Below are positions 17,016 through 25,687 of a DNA stretch of 55,597 bases, piece by piece. The DNA comes from Hydrogenibacillus sp. (GTDB lineage Bacteria; Bacillota; Bacilli; Thermicanales; DSM-22653). Both the position numbers and the translations under genes were made by a program. The notes under the pieces were generated by a model that ran no database searches, was not told the origin of the DNA, and saw nothing but the letters and a program-made list of their open reading frames with translations. The stretch spans positions 1 to 55,597 of the forward strand of contig JADBKT010000010.1 in assembly GCA_014896255.1 (NCBI GenBank), given 5' to 3'. Each line of letters begins with the position of its first letter. The stretch's first letter is position 1.

Positions 17016-18284
17016 TTGGAAGCGTGGCTTCAAACGTACGGGCTTTGGTTTTTGGCGGCGGCGTTGGCATTGGAATTGATCGCCTTGCCGATTCCCGGGG
17101 AGACGCTCATGGTCATCACCGGAATTTACGTCGGGCGGGGGACGTTCGTCTGGTGGGCGGCGATCGTCGCCGCAGCCGGCGGCAGCATCTTCGGCATGAC
17201 GGTCGCCTACGTCCTCGGGCGGCTGTTCGGCCTGCCGCTTCTTTTGCGTTACGGGCGCTATGTTCACCTGACGCCGGAGCGGATCGAGCGCGCATCGGGG
17301 TGGTTTGACCGCTTCGGTTATCCGTTGATCGCCGTCGGTTATTACATTCCCGGCGTCCGCCATCTGACGGGCTATTTTGCCGGCATCATGCGTTTGCCCT
17401 TCAGGCTTTTTGCGTTGTTTGCCTACGGCGGCGCGCTCGTCTGGGCGGCGACGTTCATCTCGCTCGGCAAGTGGCTCGGTGACCGGTGGATCTTGTACCA
17501 CGACGCCTTTAAACGGTACATGTGGGCGCTGGGCATCGCAAGCGCCGTCTTGTTGATCGCCGCGCTGCTCGTCCGTACCTATCCAGCGCCGTTTCGGCGT
17601 TTCGCGCTGGCCGTATTCGGCCGCTTGACGCGCGGTGCCCGGGCCGTATGGCGCTTGCGCGTGCGCCTTGCCGTCCTCGGCGTGGCGGCGATGCTTTCGG
17701 CGATCGGCTTGGTATCCCTCGTTGAAGAAGTCCTGGAACGCGAAATCGGCCCGTTCGACGCCCTGTTTACGGACATCGCCCTGGCCATGAAGGAGGATCT
17801 CGGCGGCGACTGGGTGGCTCTCTTTCGAGGTTTCGGCACGCCGGCGGCGTTGGCCGTGCTGGCGGCGTTCGTCCTCTTCTTTGAAGCTCGCCGATCGACC
17901 TTCGGACGCGCCGAGACGGTCTACACCGTCGTCTATTTTGCGCTGAGCGCGGCGTTCGGCGTCTGGCTCGCCGACCTTTGGACGCTTTTGGTGCCGTTCG
18001 GGGTCGCCTGGCCGAACCGGTTGACGTTTTGGACGACGGCGTTTTGGGGATTTGGCGTCTACATCTTCGTCCGCCAGGCGCGTCGCATGGCGATGTACGG
18101 CGTCGCTTTGGGCGTGTGGCTTGTCGTTTCGGGATCGGCCGCGTTCGCCGAGGTCGCGTGCCTGCGTGCCGCGCCGAGCGCGGTGCTCGGCGGGATGCTG
18201 CTCGGCGCGCTGTGGGTGGTCATCCATTTGATCGGGCTGGACGTGGTGATCGGCTGGCGTGGTGAGCGGCGTCCAAAGCCATAA
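17016..18284 (+). CDS. DedA-family protein fused to a degenerate PAP2-like domain
   Basis: Membrane protein of 422 aa. Residues 1 to about 190 are a DedA/SNARE-associated domain, with ALPIPGETLMVI, a GRLFGLPLLLRYGRY segment and the GYYIPGVRHLTGYFAG motif; DedA proteins move lipid carriers such as undecaprenyl phosphate across the membrane. The rest has the membrane topology of a PAP2 phosphatase, but the catalytic residues are replaced. FPSGHA reads WPNRLT (332-337), and the motif SR-x5-H-x3-D reads Ala378, Glu379, Ala385, Ala389. It is therefore unlikely to be a phosphatase. TTG 17016 has GGGGGGAAG upstream. Confidence 0.85.
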   Translation: MEAWLQTYGLWFLAAALALELIALPIPGETLMVITGIYVGRGTFVWWAAIVAAAGGSIFGMTVAYVLGRLFGLPLLLRYGRYVHLTPERIERASGWFDRFGYPLIAVGYYIPGVRHLTGYFAGIMRLPFRLFALFAYGGALVWAATFISLGKWLGDRWILYHDAFKRYMWALGIASAVLLIAALLVRTYPAPFRRFALAVFGRLTRGARAVWRLRVRLAVLGVAAMLSAIGLVSLVEEVLEREIGPFDALFTDIALAMKEDLGGDWVALFRGFGTPAALAVLAAFVLFFEARRSTFGRAETVYTVVYFALSAAFGVWLADLWTLLVPFGVAWPNRLTFWTTAFWGFGVYIFVRQARRMAMYGVALGVWLVVSGSAAFAEVACLRAAPSAVLGGMLLGALWVVIHLIGLDVVIGWRGERRPKP

Positions 18285-18307
18285 TTGAGGGACTGTGTTC
18301 CCTTCAT

Positions 18308-18337
18308 CCCCCGGCGTTCGATCTGGGGGCTTTTTTT
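18308..18337 (+). terminator. Terminator after the DedA-PAP2 gene
   Basis: CCCCC (18308-18312) pairs with GGGGG (18325-18329), followed by C and seven T. Confidence 0.8.
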
Positions 18338-18518
18338 CATTTGGAAGCGGATGCAAGCAATGACTCAGCAAAACTTCCTAGGAAATCCGGGCGATTGAAT
18401 GGGACCTTCACCCCTCAGAATAGTCGATCATGCCTATGGTTCGCCGGAGTTGCCCATGATAGAGTATCTCAATGAGAGCGATCAGGTGAGGGGTGATGCT
18501 GCGGAAGGAGGAAAGCTC

Positions 18519-19682
18519 TTGCTCGACCATTGGGCGACTTGGGTCGCAATGCTGCTTTTCGCCATCACCCTCTCTACGCTCATCGGTCTATGGTGGCTCA
18601 AGCTCCCCAGACGGAAGCGTGATCGCCCGGACTTCAAGGAACGCGACGATCGTCCCGAACCGCCGGAGTCAAGAGAAGATCGGCATATGGCATGGGATGT
18701 GTTGGATCATGTCGATGTTGCGGTGGCGGTGTTGGAAGGCATGGACGAACATCTGATTCTCAGCCGGGCCGCCGGCGGGCTGTGGCGACGCTTGGGCTAT
18801 GATCCCGCCGAACTGGCCGGCCGACCGCTCGGGAAGGTGCTTCCGGAAAAGACGTATCAAGCGGTGTTGTGCGCTTCGCGTGAAGCGTTCGGCGGTCGGG
18901 ACGGCTTGGAGACGCGTACGAACATGGCCGGATATGGACTGATCTTGAATTTTTTTCCCATTCGTCGCGAGGGTCGCATCCCGCACGTGCTCCTCATCGT
19001 TCGGTCGGGCACTGTCCGTCCGCTCGAGTTCCTTATGGCCGATGAACAAGACGGGGCATGGGCGGTCGTCGAAACATCCCCACATGAAGCGGAAGAGCAG
19101 GAGGTTCAGCGGATGACAGAGCAGTCGCTTCAGGAAGCAAAGCATGGCCGCGCCATTCGGTCCTCTGGGTCGGCATTGGATCATACGTTGGAGACGCTGG
19201 AACAAGCCATCGGACAGGCGGTGGCGCTTTTGGATCGAACGTCTGCCGATGGGGCGCCTGTCGAAGACCCCGTGTGGCTGGAGCGGGTCGTTCGCCTGCG
19301 CTCCGCATGGGCACAGCTCGATCAGCGACTTTCGGGGCCGGACTTGACGTCGACGGAAAGCGGGGAACTGACGGTTTTTTCGACGGTCCAAAGAGAGGCG
19401 CAAAACGCGGCGCAAATGGAAGCGCTGCGCGTGCGCGTCGAATCGCTGTCGATGTTGACGCAGCGCGAAAAGGAAGTGCTCCTGCAGATCGGGCTGGGCA
19501 AACGCAACAAGGAGATCGCCGAGGCGCTGTTCATCAGCGAACATACGGTCAAAAACCACATTTCGAACATTTTGTCGAAGCTCGGCGTCACCGATCGCGT
19601 GCAGCTCCTCTCGTACATTTACCGGCGCTCGTCGGGGGAAACCGAAAAATCGACACTGGCCGATGAGGACAAAGACGTGTAG
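18519..19682 (+). CDS. Membrane-anchored PAS-LuxR type regulator
   Basis: Unusual 387-aa architecture. A single N-terminal transmembrane helix (about residues 5-27) is followed by a basic stop-transfer KLPRRKRDR and a PAS-like domain (about 58-165, with [17 protein letters not shown]). A long Glu/Gln-rich helical linker then leads to a C-terminal LuxR/GerE helix-turn-helix (about 310-365, [22 protein letters not shown] and [16 protein letters not shown]). It lacks receiver and kinase domains, so signal sensing would be direct. TTG 18519 is chosen because AAGGAGG lies 7 bases upstream; earlier in-frame ATGs at 18399 and 18456 lack such sites. It precedes the c-di-GMP riboswitch. The target genes are unknown. 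Confidence 0.8.
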   Translation: MLDHWATWVAMLLFAITLSTLIGLWWLKLPRRKRDRPDFKERDDRPEPPESREDRHMAWDVLDHVDVAVAVLEGMDEHLILSRAAGGLWRRLGYDPAELAGRPLGKVLPEKTYQAVLCASREAFGGRDGLETRTNMAGYGLILNFFPIRREGRIPHVLLIVRSGTVRPLEFLMADEQDGAWAVVETSPHEAEEQEVQRMTEQSLQEAKHGRAIRSSGSALDHTLETLEQAIGQAVALLDRTSADGAPVEDPVWLERVVRLRSAWAQLDQRLSGPDLTSTESGELTVFSTVQREAQNAAQMEALRVRVESLSMLTQREKEVLLQIGLGKRNKEIAEALFISEHTVKNHISNILSKLGVTDRVQLLSYIYRRSSGETEKSTLADEDKDV

Positions 19683-19750
19683 ACTAGGACCAAAGACGGC
19701 GGAACGGCGAGCGTGCTGTCCGGGGACACTTTTTCCGACAATTTTACAGT

Positions 19751-19838
19751 GACAGGCACGATAAAGGCACACCGCCCGAAAGGGTGGGCCGCAAAGCCGT
19801 GAGCCTAAGGCGATGCGCTATGGCTGTCTGGCTGCCGA
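19751..19838 (+). promoter_or_regulatory. c-di-GMP-I (GEMM-I) riboswitch aptamer
   Basis: Hallmarks of the class occur in order. AAAGGCACACC (19763-19773) leads into a GAAA-tetraloop hairpin CCGCCC-GAAA-GGGTGG, then GGCCGCAAAGCC with the invariant CGCAAAG, then GCCTAAGG (19803-19810, tetraloop receptor). The 3' part GCTATGGCTGTCTGGCTGCCG closes the fold; GACAG (19751-19755) can pair with CTGTC (19824-19828). Aligned to the V. cholerae Vc2 aptamer, the ligand-discriminating position 20 appears to be G, favouring c-di-GMP over cGAMP. It precedes the DUF342 gene. Confidence 0.88.
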
Positions 19839-19848
19839 ACGCAAAGGC

Positions 19849-19897
19849 GGATGGGTGTCTTTGTCGGCATCCATTTTTTGGTTTTTACCCAAAATGG
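19849..19897 (+). terminator. Riboswitch terminator with competing hairpin
   Basis: GGATG (19849-19853) pairs with CATCC (19868-19872), followed by A and six T, then a second T-run. An alternative hairpin CCATTTT (19871-19877) with AAAATGG (19891-19897) uses part of the terminator 3' arm and ends just before the ribosome site. The two look like alternative states of a c-di-GMP switch; the direction of control cannot be told from sequence. Confidence 0.6.
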
Positions 19898-19909
19898 CAG
19901 GTGAGGACA

Positions 19910-21427
19910 TTGAGCGTCTTGAAGGATCAGATCGTCTGGCAGATTCGTCCGCTGGAAGTCCGCGCCGTGCTCAAGCAGGCGTTCTTGCCGGATGCCCTTA
20001 CGCCCGCCGACGTCGTCGACGAGCTCTCCGCGCGCGGCGTGCTAAGCGGCTATGATTACGCCGAGATCGCGCGTCTGTGCGGCGGTACGCCGGGGTCTTA
20101 CGTCGTTGCCCGCGGCACGCCGCCGGAGGAGGGCAAAGACGGATGGATCGAGTGGCTCGTCCCGACGGAGCCGCTCGATCCGCTCGCAGAGGCCGGCGAA
20201 GAGGAGGCGGTCGATTATCGGGAACGCCGGCGGCTGCCGAGCGTCCAGGCCGGGACGCTGCTCGCCCGCACGCACCCTCCCGAGCCCGGACGCCCGGGCG
20301 TGGATGTGCGCGGCGCGCCGATCCTGCCGCGTGCGGTCCATCCCGTCGAAGTCATCGCCGGTGAAGGCGTCGTCTATGATGCGGAGCGCGGCACGCTCAG
20401 CGCGGAACGTTCCGGCATGTTGTTCGTTCAGCAGAGCCGGCGAAAAGTGCGCGCGGCCATCGGGCCGCTGCACACGCACCGCGGCGATGTGTCGCTGTCG
20501 AGCGGGAACATTCGCTTTGCCGGATCGGTCGAAGTGATCGGCAACGTCGAAGAAGGAATGGTCGTCGAGGCGAAGGAGAACGTGCACATCCGCGGACAGG
20601 TCACCCGCGCCCGCATCGTCGCCGGGGGGTATTTGTCGCTCGTCGGAGAGGCGTTTTTTTCCGAGCTCGTCTCCGGGGTCGAGGGCCTGTCACCGGAAGC
20701 GCTTACAGCCCTCGGCCGCCTGGACGAAGTGCTGATCCGCCTCGCCCGCCGCCTTCATCAGTTGCAGAACACGATGCAGGCCGCGCCCCACTTGGCGGAT
20801 CCCGAACAGCTGCGCGCGATTGTTTTAAGGCTCCTCGACGCGGACGGCGCCGAGGCACAGGCGGCCCTCAAGGTGCTGCGCCCGGTCTGGTCGAACATCA
20901 CCGCGCTCGACGGCGATCGAGAGGTCTTTTACCGGTTGTGGGCGCTTCTTTTGGGCAACGGAGGCGGTCGAAAGAGACTGCCGGATTTGCCGGCGTTAAC
21001 GGACGCGGTGCGCCGCGTGCACGATCTCGCTCAGGCATACCCGGCCACGTTGCTTACGAACTCCGGCATCAGCGTCGGCTACGCCCAGGCTTCGCGCCTC
21101 GTCGCGCTGGGGGATGTCGTGATCGGCGACAAGGGGGCGTTTCAAAGCGCGATCGAGGCGCACGGCCAGGTGATCGTCCGCGGCCCGTTGCGCGGCGGCC
21201 GCGTGTTCGCCGCGCAAGGCGCTTTTTTGCGCGAGGCGGGAAGCAGTGCCGGGGTCATGACGGCGATCGTCGTCGGCCGCGCGGCGGAGGTGAACATCGA
21301 TACGGCCCATCCGGACGTCGAAGTGACGATCGGAGCGGCGGTGTACCGCTTCCGAGAGACGCGGCATTTCGTTCGCCTGAAGCTCGGGGAGGATGGGCAC
21401 ATCGAATTGACCGTGCGGGAACGGTGA
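19910..21427 (+). CDS. DUF342 / FapA-like polymerising protein
   Basis: 505-aa cytoplasmic protein of the COG1315 (DUF342, flagellar assembly protein A) family. An N-terminal region contains KDGWIEWLVP and PEPGRPGVDVRG. A central stretch of right-handed beta-helix-like repeats follows (about residues 150-260, with HRGDVSLSSGNIRFAG and EVIGNVEEGMVVEA). A helical linker and a second repeat block near the C-terminus (QVIVRGPLRGGRVFAAQGA) complete it. Such proteins resemble bactofilin-type polymers and are linked to flagella or cell organisation. TTG 19910 follows GGTGAGG. The c-di-GMP riboswitch in its leader ties it to the motile/sessile decision. Confidence 0.85.
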   Translation: MSVLKDQIVWQIRPLEVRAVLKQAFLPDALTPADVVDELSARGVLSGYDYAEIARLCGGTPGSYVVARGTPPEEGKDGWIEWLVPTEPLDPLAEAGEEEAVDYRERRRLPSVQAGTLLARTHPPEPGRPGVDVRGAPILPRAVHPVEVIAGEGVVYDAERGTLSAERSGMLFVQQSRRKVRAAIGPLHTHRGDVSLSSGNIRFAGSVEVIGNVEEGMVVEAKENVHIRGQVTRARIVAGGYLSLVGEAFFSELVSGVEGLSPEALTALGRLDEVLIRLARRLHQLQNTMQAAPHLADPEQLRAIVLRLLDADGAEAQAALKVLRPVWSNITALDGDREVFYRLWALLLGNGGGRKRLPDLPALTDAVRRVHDLAQAYPATLLTNSGISVGYAQASRLVALGDVVIGDKGAFQSAIEAHGQVIVRGPLRGGRVFAAQGAFLREAGSSAGVMTAIVVGRAAEVNIDTAHPDVEVTIGAAVYRFRETRHFVRLKLGEDGHIELTVRER

Positions 21428-21528
21428 CGGGCGGTCATAGATTCGCCATCGGACATCCATTTGCCATCAAAAGAGCGCAGTGTTGTCACAAAGTCCTTTG
21501 CCGGCAAGCGGTCGGGCAGACCGATGCA

Positions 21529-21537
21529 TGCTAAACT
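21529..21537 (+). promoter_or_regulatory. Extended -10 promoter candidate for cydAB
   Basis: TGcTAAACT matches an extended -10 with one mismatch, 27 bases before the GTG start. No clear -35, and no convincing Rex operator. Confidence 0.35.
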
Positions 21538-21564
21538 GAGCTATGCCGCAAAGGAGGGATTGCC

Positions 21565-22935
21565 GTGCCGGATGTGGTCTTCCTGAGCCGCATTCAGTTT
21601 GCGGTGACGATCATGTACCACTTTTTGTTCGTGCCGCTCACGCTGGGGCTCGTCGTCCTCGTGGCGATCATGGAGACGATGTACGCGCGCACGAAAGACG
21701 ATCTGTATCGCCGCATGGCCGATTTTTGGGGAAAGCTGTTCGTCATCAACTTCGCGCTCGGCGTGGTGACGGGCATCACGATGGAGTTCCAGTTCGGCAC
21801 GAACTGGTCGGAGTACTCGAAGTTCATGGGCGACATCTTCGGCGCCCCGCTGGCCATCGAAGCGATCGTGGCCTTCTTCCTCGAGTCGACGTTCATCGGC
21901 ATCTGGATCTTCGGCCGCGAGCGGTTCCCGAAACTGCGGGCGCTGTCGATGTGGATGGTGGCGCTGGGGACGACGCTCTCCTCGCTTTGGATCATCACCG
22001 CCAACGGATTCATGCAAAATCCTGTAGGATACAGGATCGTCGACGGCCGCGTGCAGATGACCGATTTCTGGGCAGTGCTCTTCAATCCGTACGTCTGGTA
22101 TATTCTCGTGCATACGCTCGTCGGCAGCTATATCGTCGGCAGCTTCTTCGTGCTCGGGGTGAGCGCCTATCATCTGCTGCGCAAGCAGAATGTGGCGTTC
22201 TTCCAAAAGTCGTTCCGGATCGCGCTCGTTCTGGCGCTCTTTGCCACGGTCATGGCCCCGATCACCGGGCACCTGTCGGGCGTGAACGCGGCCAAAGTGC
22301 AGCCGGCAAAGGCGGCGGCGTTCGAGTCCGTCTGGGCGTCGGGAGAGGCTCAGCCGTTCGTGCTGTTCGCCGTGCCGCGCCTCTCGAACGACGGGAACGC
22401 CGTCGAGTTCGGGAAAATCCCGTACCTCGGCAGCCTCATGTACACGAACTCGCCGACCGGCTACGTGAAGGGTTTGAACGACATTCCGGCCGACGAACGG
22501 CCGCCGGTGTGGATCGTCTCCTGGAGCTTCCGGCTCATGGTCGGGCTCGGGCTGTATTTCCTGGCGATGGCCCTCACCGCCCGGTACCTCATGCGCAAGG
22601 GGAAACTCCTCGCCTCGCCGCGCTTTTTGAAGCTGCTCCTGTGGTCCATTCCGCTTCCGACGGTGGCGGTCAATCTCGGCTGGGCCGTGACCGAAGTCGG
22701 CCGCCAGCCGTGGGTCGTCTACGGCCTGATGAAAACGGCCGACGCCGTAAGTCCGATCGCCGTCGGCGACATCGTCTTCTCGCTTTCCGGCCTCGTCGTC
22801 TTCTACACCGCGCTCATCGTCGCCGACGTCTACCTCCTCGTCAAGCACGCCAAGGCGGGTCCGGAACTTCCTCCCGGGTCGCCGCGGGCAGGGGAGGCGG
22901 ACGGGCGCGTCCACGGACGCCCGGCGGAAGCGTAA
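21565..22935 (+). CDS. cydA: Cytochrome bd quinol oxidase subunit I
   Basis: Reduces O2 to water with quinol electrons at the cytoplasmic membrane. Heme-ligand histidines are visible at His19 (MYHFLF) and His183 (LVHTLVGSY); the GTNW segment near residues 78-81 and the quinol loop region (about 250-300) are present. 456 aa indicates a short Q-loop form. GTG 21565 follows AAAGGAGGG. cydB follows after 73 bases; no cydCD genes are in the window. Confidence 0.96.
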   Translation: MPDVVFLSRIQFAVTIMYHFLFVPLTLGLVVLVAIMETMYARTKDDLYRRMADFWGKLFVINFALGVVTGITMEFQFGTNWSEYSKFMGDIFGAPLAIEAIVAFFLESTFIGIWIFGRERFPKLRALSMWMVALGTTLSSLWIITANGFMQNPVGYRIVDGRVQMTDFWAVLFNPYVWYILVHTLVGSYIVGSFFVLGVSAYHLLRKQNVAFFQKSFRIALVLALFATVMAPITGHLSGVNAAKVQPAKAAAFESVWASGEAQPFVLFAVPRLSNDGNAVEFGKIPYLGSLMYTNSPTGYVKGLNDIPADERPPVWIVSWSFRLMVGLGLYFLAMALTARYLMRKGKLLASPRFLKLLLWSIPLPTVAVNLGWAVTEVGRQPWVVYGLMKTADAVSPIAVGDIVFSLSGLVVFYTALIVADVYLLVKHAKAGPELPPGSPRAGEADGRVHGRPAEA

Positions 22936-23008
22936 CGGCGGCGCGCCGGGTCGGCAGGGGCGCCGTTTGGCAGCAAATAATCGATGTCTTTTTCAGGAGG
23001 GATGCGCG

Positions 23009-24040
23009 GTGCTCAGTTATGATGCCCTTTCGATCATCTGGTTCGCCCTCTGGGCCTTGCTCTGGACGGTCTACTTCACCCTCGACGGCTACACGCTCGG
23101 GGTGGGCATCTTGTTTCCCTTTCTCCGCCGCACGGAACAGGAAGAAAAGCAGCTCCAGGAAACCGTCGGGCCGTTTTGGAACGGCAACGAAGTGTGGCTG
23201 ATCACCGCCGGCGGGGCGACGTTTGCCGCTTTTCCGCTCGTGTATGCGGAGATGTTTTCGACGCTTTATGTGCCTTTGTTCCTCATCTTGTTCGGACTCT
23301 TCTTCCGGGCCACCGGGCTGGAGTTTATGCACAAGGAAAATTGGGGCTTCTGGCGCTGGAGCTGGACGTGGGCGTTCTTCGGCGGCAGCCTGGCCGTGGC
23401 CTTTCTCTTCGGCGTCGCCTTCGCCAACATGTTCTACGGCCTGTCGTTTGACCAAAACGGCAACCACACGAGCCTGGCGTCGCTCTTAAACGGCTACGGC
23501 ATCCTCGGAGGGCTTTCCTTCGTCGCCTTCGCCGTTTTATCCGGCGCCCTCTGGACGGCGCACAAGGTGAGCGGGCCGCTCGCCGCCCGGGCGCGGCGCG
23601 TCGCCTCCGTGGCCTGGTTCGTCGCGCTCGGCCTCTACGGTCTGTTCATGGCGGCGACGGCGAACCAGACGACGATCCTTAAAAACTACAATGCGTCCCC
23701 CGTGCTGTACGTCGTTCCGGCCCTGGCGCTGATCGCGCTTCTCTTCGTCCAATGGTTTGAACGGCGCGGGCGCGAACTCCGCGCTTTCCTCATGGCTTCG
23801 GCGACGATCGCCCTCACCATGGCCACGGGCTTTATCGGCATGTTTCCGCGCATGCTCATCTCCCGTCTCGACCCGGCGGCGTCGATTACGCTGTATGAAG
23901 CGCGCTCGAGCGAACTGACGCTGTCCGTGATGTTCTTCGTCGCCGCCGTCTTCGTTCCGATCGTCATCGGCTATCAACTTTGGGCGTACCGCAAGTTCAG
24001 AGCGAAAATCACGCCGGAAGACGCGAAGGGATATCATTGA
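23009..24040 (+). CDS. cydB: Cytochrome bd quinol oxidase subunit II
   Basis: 343-aa integral membrane partner of CydA with about eight spans. Typical features are the N-terminal IIWFALWALLWTVYFTLDGY and the GPFWNGNEVWLITAGGA segment. GTG 23009 is placed 7 bases after CAGGAGGG; earlier in-frame codons precede that site and are excluded. The pair forms a high-affinity oxidase useful at low oxygen. Confidence 0.95.
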   Translation: MLSYDALSIIWFALWALLWTVYFTLDGYTLGVGILFPFLRRTEQEEKQLQETVGPFWNGNEVWLITAGGATFAAFPLVYAEMFSTLYVPLFLILFGLFFRATGLEFMHKENWGFWRWSWTWAFFGGSLAVAFLFGVAFANMFYGLSFDQNGNHTSLASLLNGYGILGGLSFVAFAVLSGALWTAHKVSGPLAARARRVASVAWFVALGLYGLFMAATANQTTILKNYNASPVLYVVPALALIALLFVQWFERRGRELRAFLMASATIALTMATGFIGMFPRMLISRLDPAASITLYEARSSELTLSVMFFVAAVFVPIVIGYQLWAYRKFRAKITPEDAKGYH

Positions 24041-24041
24041 C

Positions 24042-24093
24042 GACCGCCGCCGGGACGCAAAATTGACCCTTGCGTGGCGGCGTCTTTTTTTTT
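24042..24093 (+). terminator. Strong terminator after cydB
   Basis: A long, slightly bulged stem: GAC, GCCGCC and ACGCAA on the 5' side pair with TTGCGT, GGCGGC and GTC (24070-24084), followed by nine T. Confidence 0.92.
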
Positions 24094-24213
24094 ACACTCG
24101 ACATAGGTTGCGTAAGGGAAAAACTTTGGTCGTTGTCATAATCCATTCCTTTAAGACAAAACAAGTGGACGATGACCAACTTGACGGAACTCACCTTTGA
24201 AAGGGGGAGGCCG

Positions 24214-25485
24214 ATGGAACTGGGGACTACGTATGAGGCGGCCGAGCGCGCGCTCCGCGAACGCCCGAAGGGGCTCAAGGGCGTTCTGCCGTTCCTCGGG
24301 CCGGCGTTCGTCGCCTCGGTCGCCTACATCGACCCGGGCAACTACGCGACGAACATCGCCGCCGGGTCGACGTACGGGTACCGGCTCTTGTGGGTGGTGC
24401 TCGCGGCCAATCTCATGGCCGTTCTCATTCAGGCGCTGTCCGCGAAGCTCGGCATCGCCACCGGGAAGGATCTGCCGGAACTCATCCGGGATCGCTACGG
24501 CGCTGCCGTCGGTTGGCTGATGTGGGTGCAGGGGGAGCTCGTCGTCATCTTCACCGACCTCGCCGAATTTCTCGGCGGCGCGATCGGGATTCATCTTCTC
24601 ACCGGTCGGTCGATGGCGGAAAGCGCGGTCTATGCGACGATTCTTTCGTTTTTGCTCCTGGAGCTTCAGCGCCGGGGCGTCCGGCCGCTGGAAGCGGCGA
24701 TCACCGCTCTGGTGACGGTCGTCACGTTTTCGTTCGTCGTCGAGATGTTTTTGTCCGGGGCAGACGCCGGGCCGCTCTTTCGGGGGCTCGTCGTGCCGAC
24801 GCTTCCGGACGCCGAGGCGGTCTTTCTCGCCGCCGGCATCCTCGGGGCCACGGTGATGCCCCATGCCATCTACCTCCATTCGGCCCTGACCAAGCGGCGG
24901 GTGATGGCCCGGACGCCGGAGGAAAAAAAGCGACTCTACCGCCTCGAGCTCATCGACCTCTGGATCGCGATGGGGATCGCCGGCGTGATCAACATGAGCA
25001 TGCTCATCGTCGCGGCGGCCCTGTTTCACAGCCAGGGGATGATCGTCGAGGAGATCGACGACGCGGCGCGGCTGCTCGGGCAGTTCCTCGGTCCGGCGGC
25101 GACGATTCTTTTCGCCGTCGGGCTCCTCGCCTCGGGGCTTTCCAGCTCGTCGGTCGGCATTCTCTCCGGCGACGTCATCATGCAGGGATTCATCCGCTTC
25201 CGCATCCCGATCTACGTCCGGCGGATCGTCTCGACGCTGCCGCCGCTTTTCATCATCGTGTCGGGGATGAGCCCGACGGCGGCGCTCCTCGTGAGCCAGG
25301 TGGTGCTCTCCTTCGGCATCGGTCTCGCTCTCGTCCCGCTCGTCCTCCTCACCCGGGACCGGCGGGTGATGGGAGAGCTCGCCAACCGGCCCTTGACCAA
25401 CTTCCTCGCGTATGCGCTGACGGCGATCGTGCTCGCCTTAAACGGCTATATCTTCTACATGGCGGCGCACGGCGCGGCGATCTGA
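24214..25485 (+). CDS. mntH: Nramp-family Mn2+/H+ symporter
   Basis: Imports Mn2+ (and related divalent metals) with protons. Metal-binding helices carry the family motifs IDPGNYATNIAAGS (TM1) and MPHAIYLHSALTKRR (TM6). About eleven membrane spans, 423 aa. ATG 24214 is preferred because AAAGGGGGAGG lies just upstream; an in-frame ATG at 24172 lacks a ribosome site. A TGtCATAAT extended -10-like element lies at about 24135-24143. No clear MntR box was recognised. Mn2+ would also serve the neighbouring metabolism, such as arginase. Confidence 0.94.
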   Translation: MELGTTYEAAERALRERPKGLKGVLPFLGPAFVASVAYIDPGNYATNIAAGSTYGYRLLWVVLAANLMAVLIQALSAKLGIATGKDLPELIRDRYGAAVGWLMWVQGELVVIFTDLAEFLGGAIGIHLLTGRSMAESAVYATILSFLLLELQRRGVRPLEAAITALVTVVTFSFVVEMFLSGADAGPLFRGLVVPTLPDAEAVFLAAGILGATVMPHAIYLHSALTKRRVMARTPEEKKRLYRLELIDLWIAMGIAGVINMSMLIVAAALFHSQGMIVEEIDDAARLLGQFLGPAATILFAVGLLASGLSSSSVGILSGDVIMQGFIRFRIPIYVRRIVSTLPPLFIIVSGMSPTAALLVSQVVLSFGIGLALVPLVLLTRDRRVMGELANRPLTNFLAYALTAIVLALNGYIFYMAAHGAAI

Positions 25486-25494
25486 GCGCGGCGC

Positions 25495-25523
25495 TTTACG
25501 GGTGGATGAATTTGGTGTACAAT
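25495..25523 (+). promoter_or_regulatory. Promoter of the CorC/HlyC-type gene
   Basis: TTTACG (25495-25500), 17-base spacer, TACAAT (25518-25523). About 160 bases of GC-rich, hairpin-forming leader follow before the likely start; no known riboswitch was recognised in it. Confidence 0.55.
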
Positions 25524-25687
25524 ATTCTCGGGCTCGTGTACATTCCAAGTCGAGCGCCTCTGCCGGCGCGCTTTCCGGCGGACGCTCGGCCAAAACGACG
25601 ACCGAGGAGGTGTGGCCCGCCGCGGCAGGGCCGTGCGCGGTGCGGGGTGAGCGCCCGAACCCATCGCATGGCGGCGGCGGGGAAGGA

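Noticed and set aside
19711-19734. Terminator between the LuxR-type gene and the c-di-GMP riboswitch
   Set aside because: TGTC/GACA followed by TTTTT is too short a stem (4 bp) to call with confidence.
21428-21564. Rex operator before cydAB
   Set aside because: TTGTCACAAA at about 21483-21492 resembles one half-site, but no second half with correct spacing follows.
24041-24213. MntR box or Mn2+ riboswitch before mntH
   Set aside because: Only a weak AT-rich match (CCTTTAAGACA region) is present, and no yybP-ykoY motif was found.
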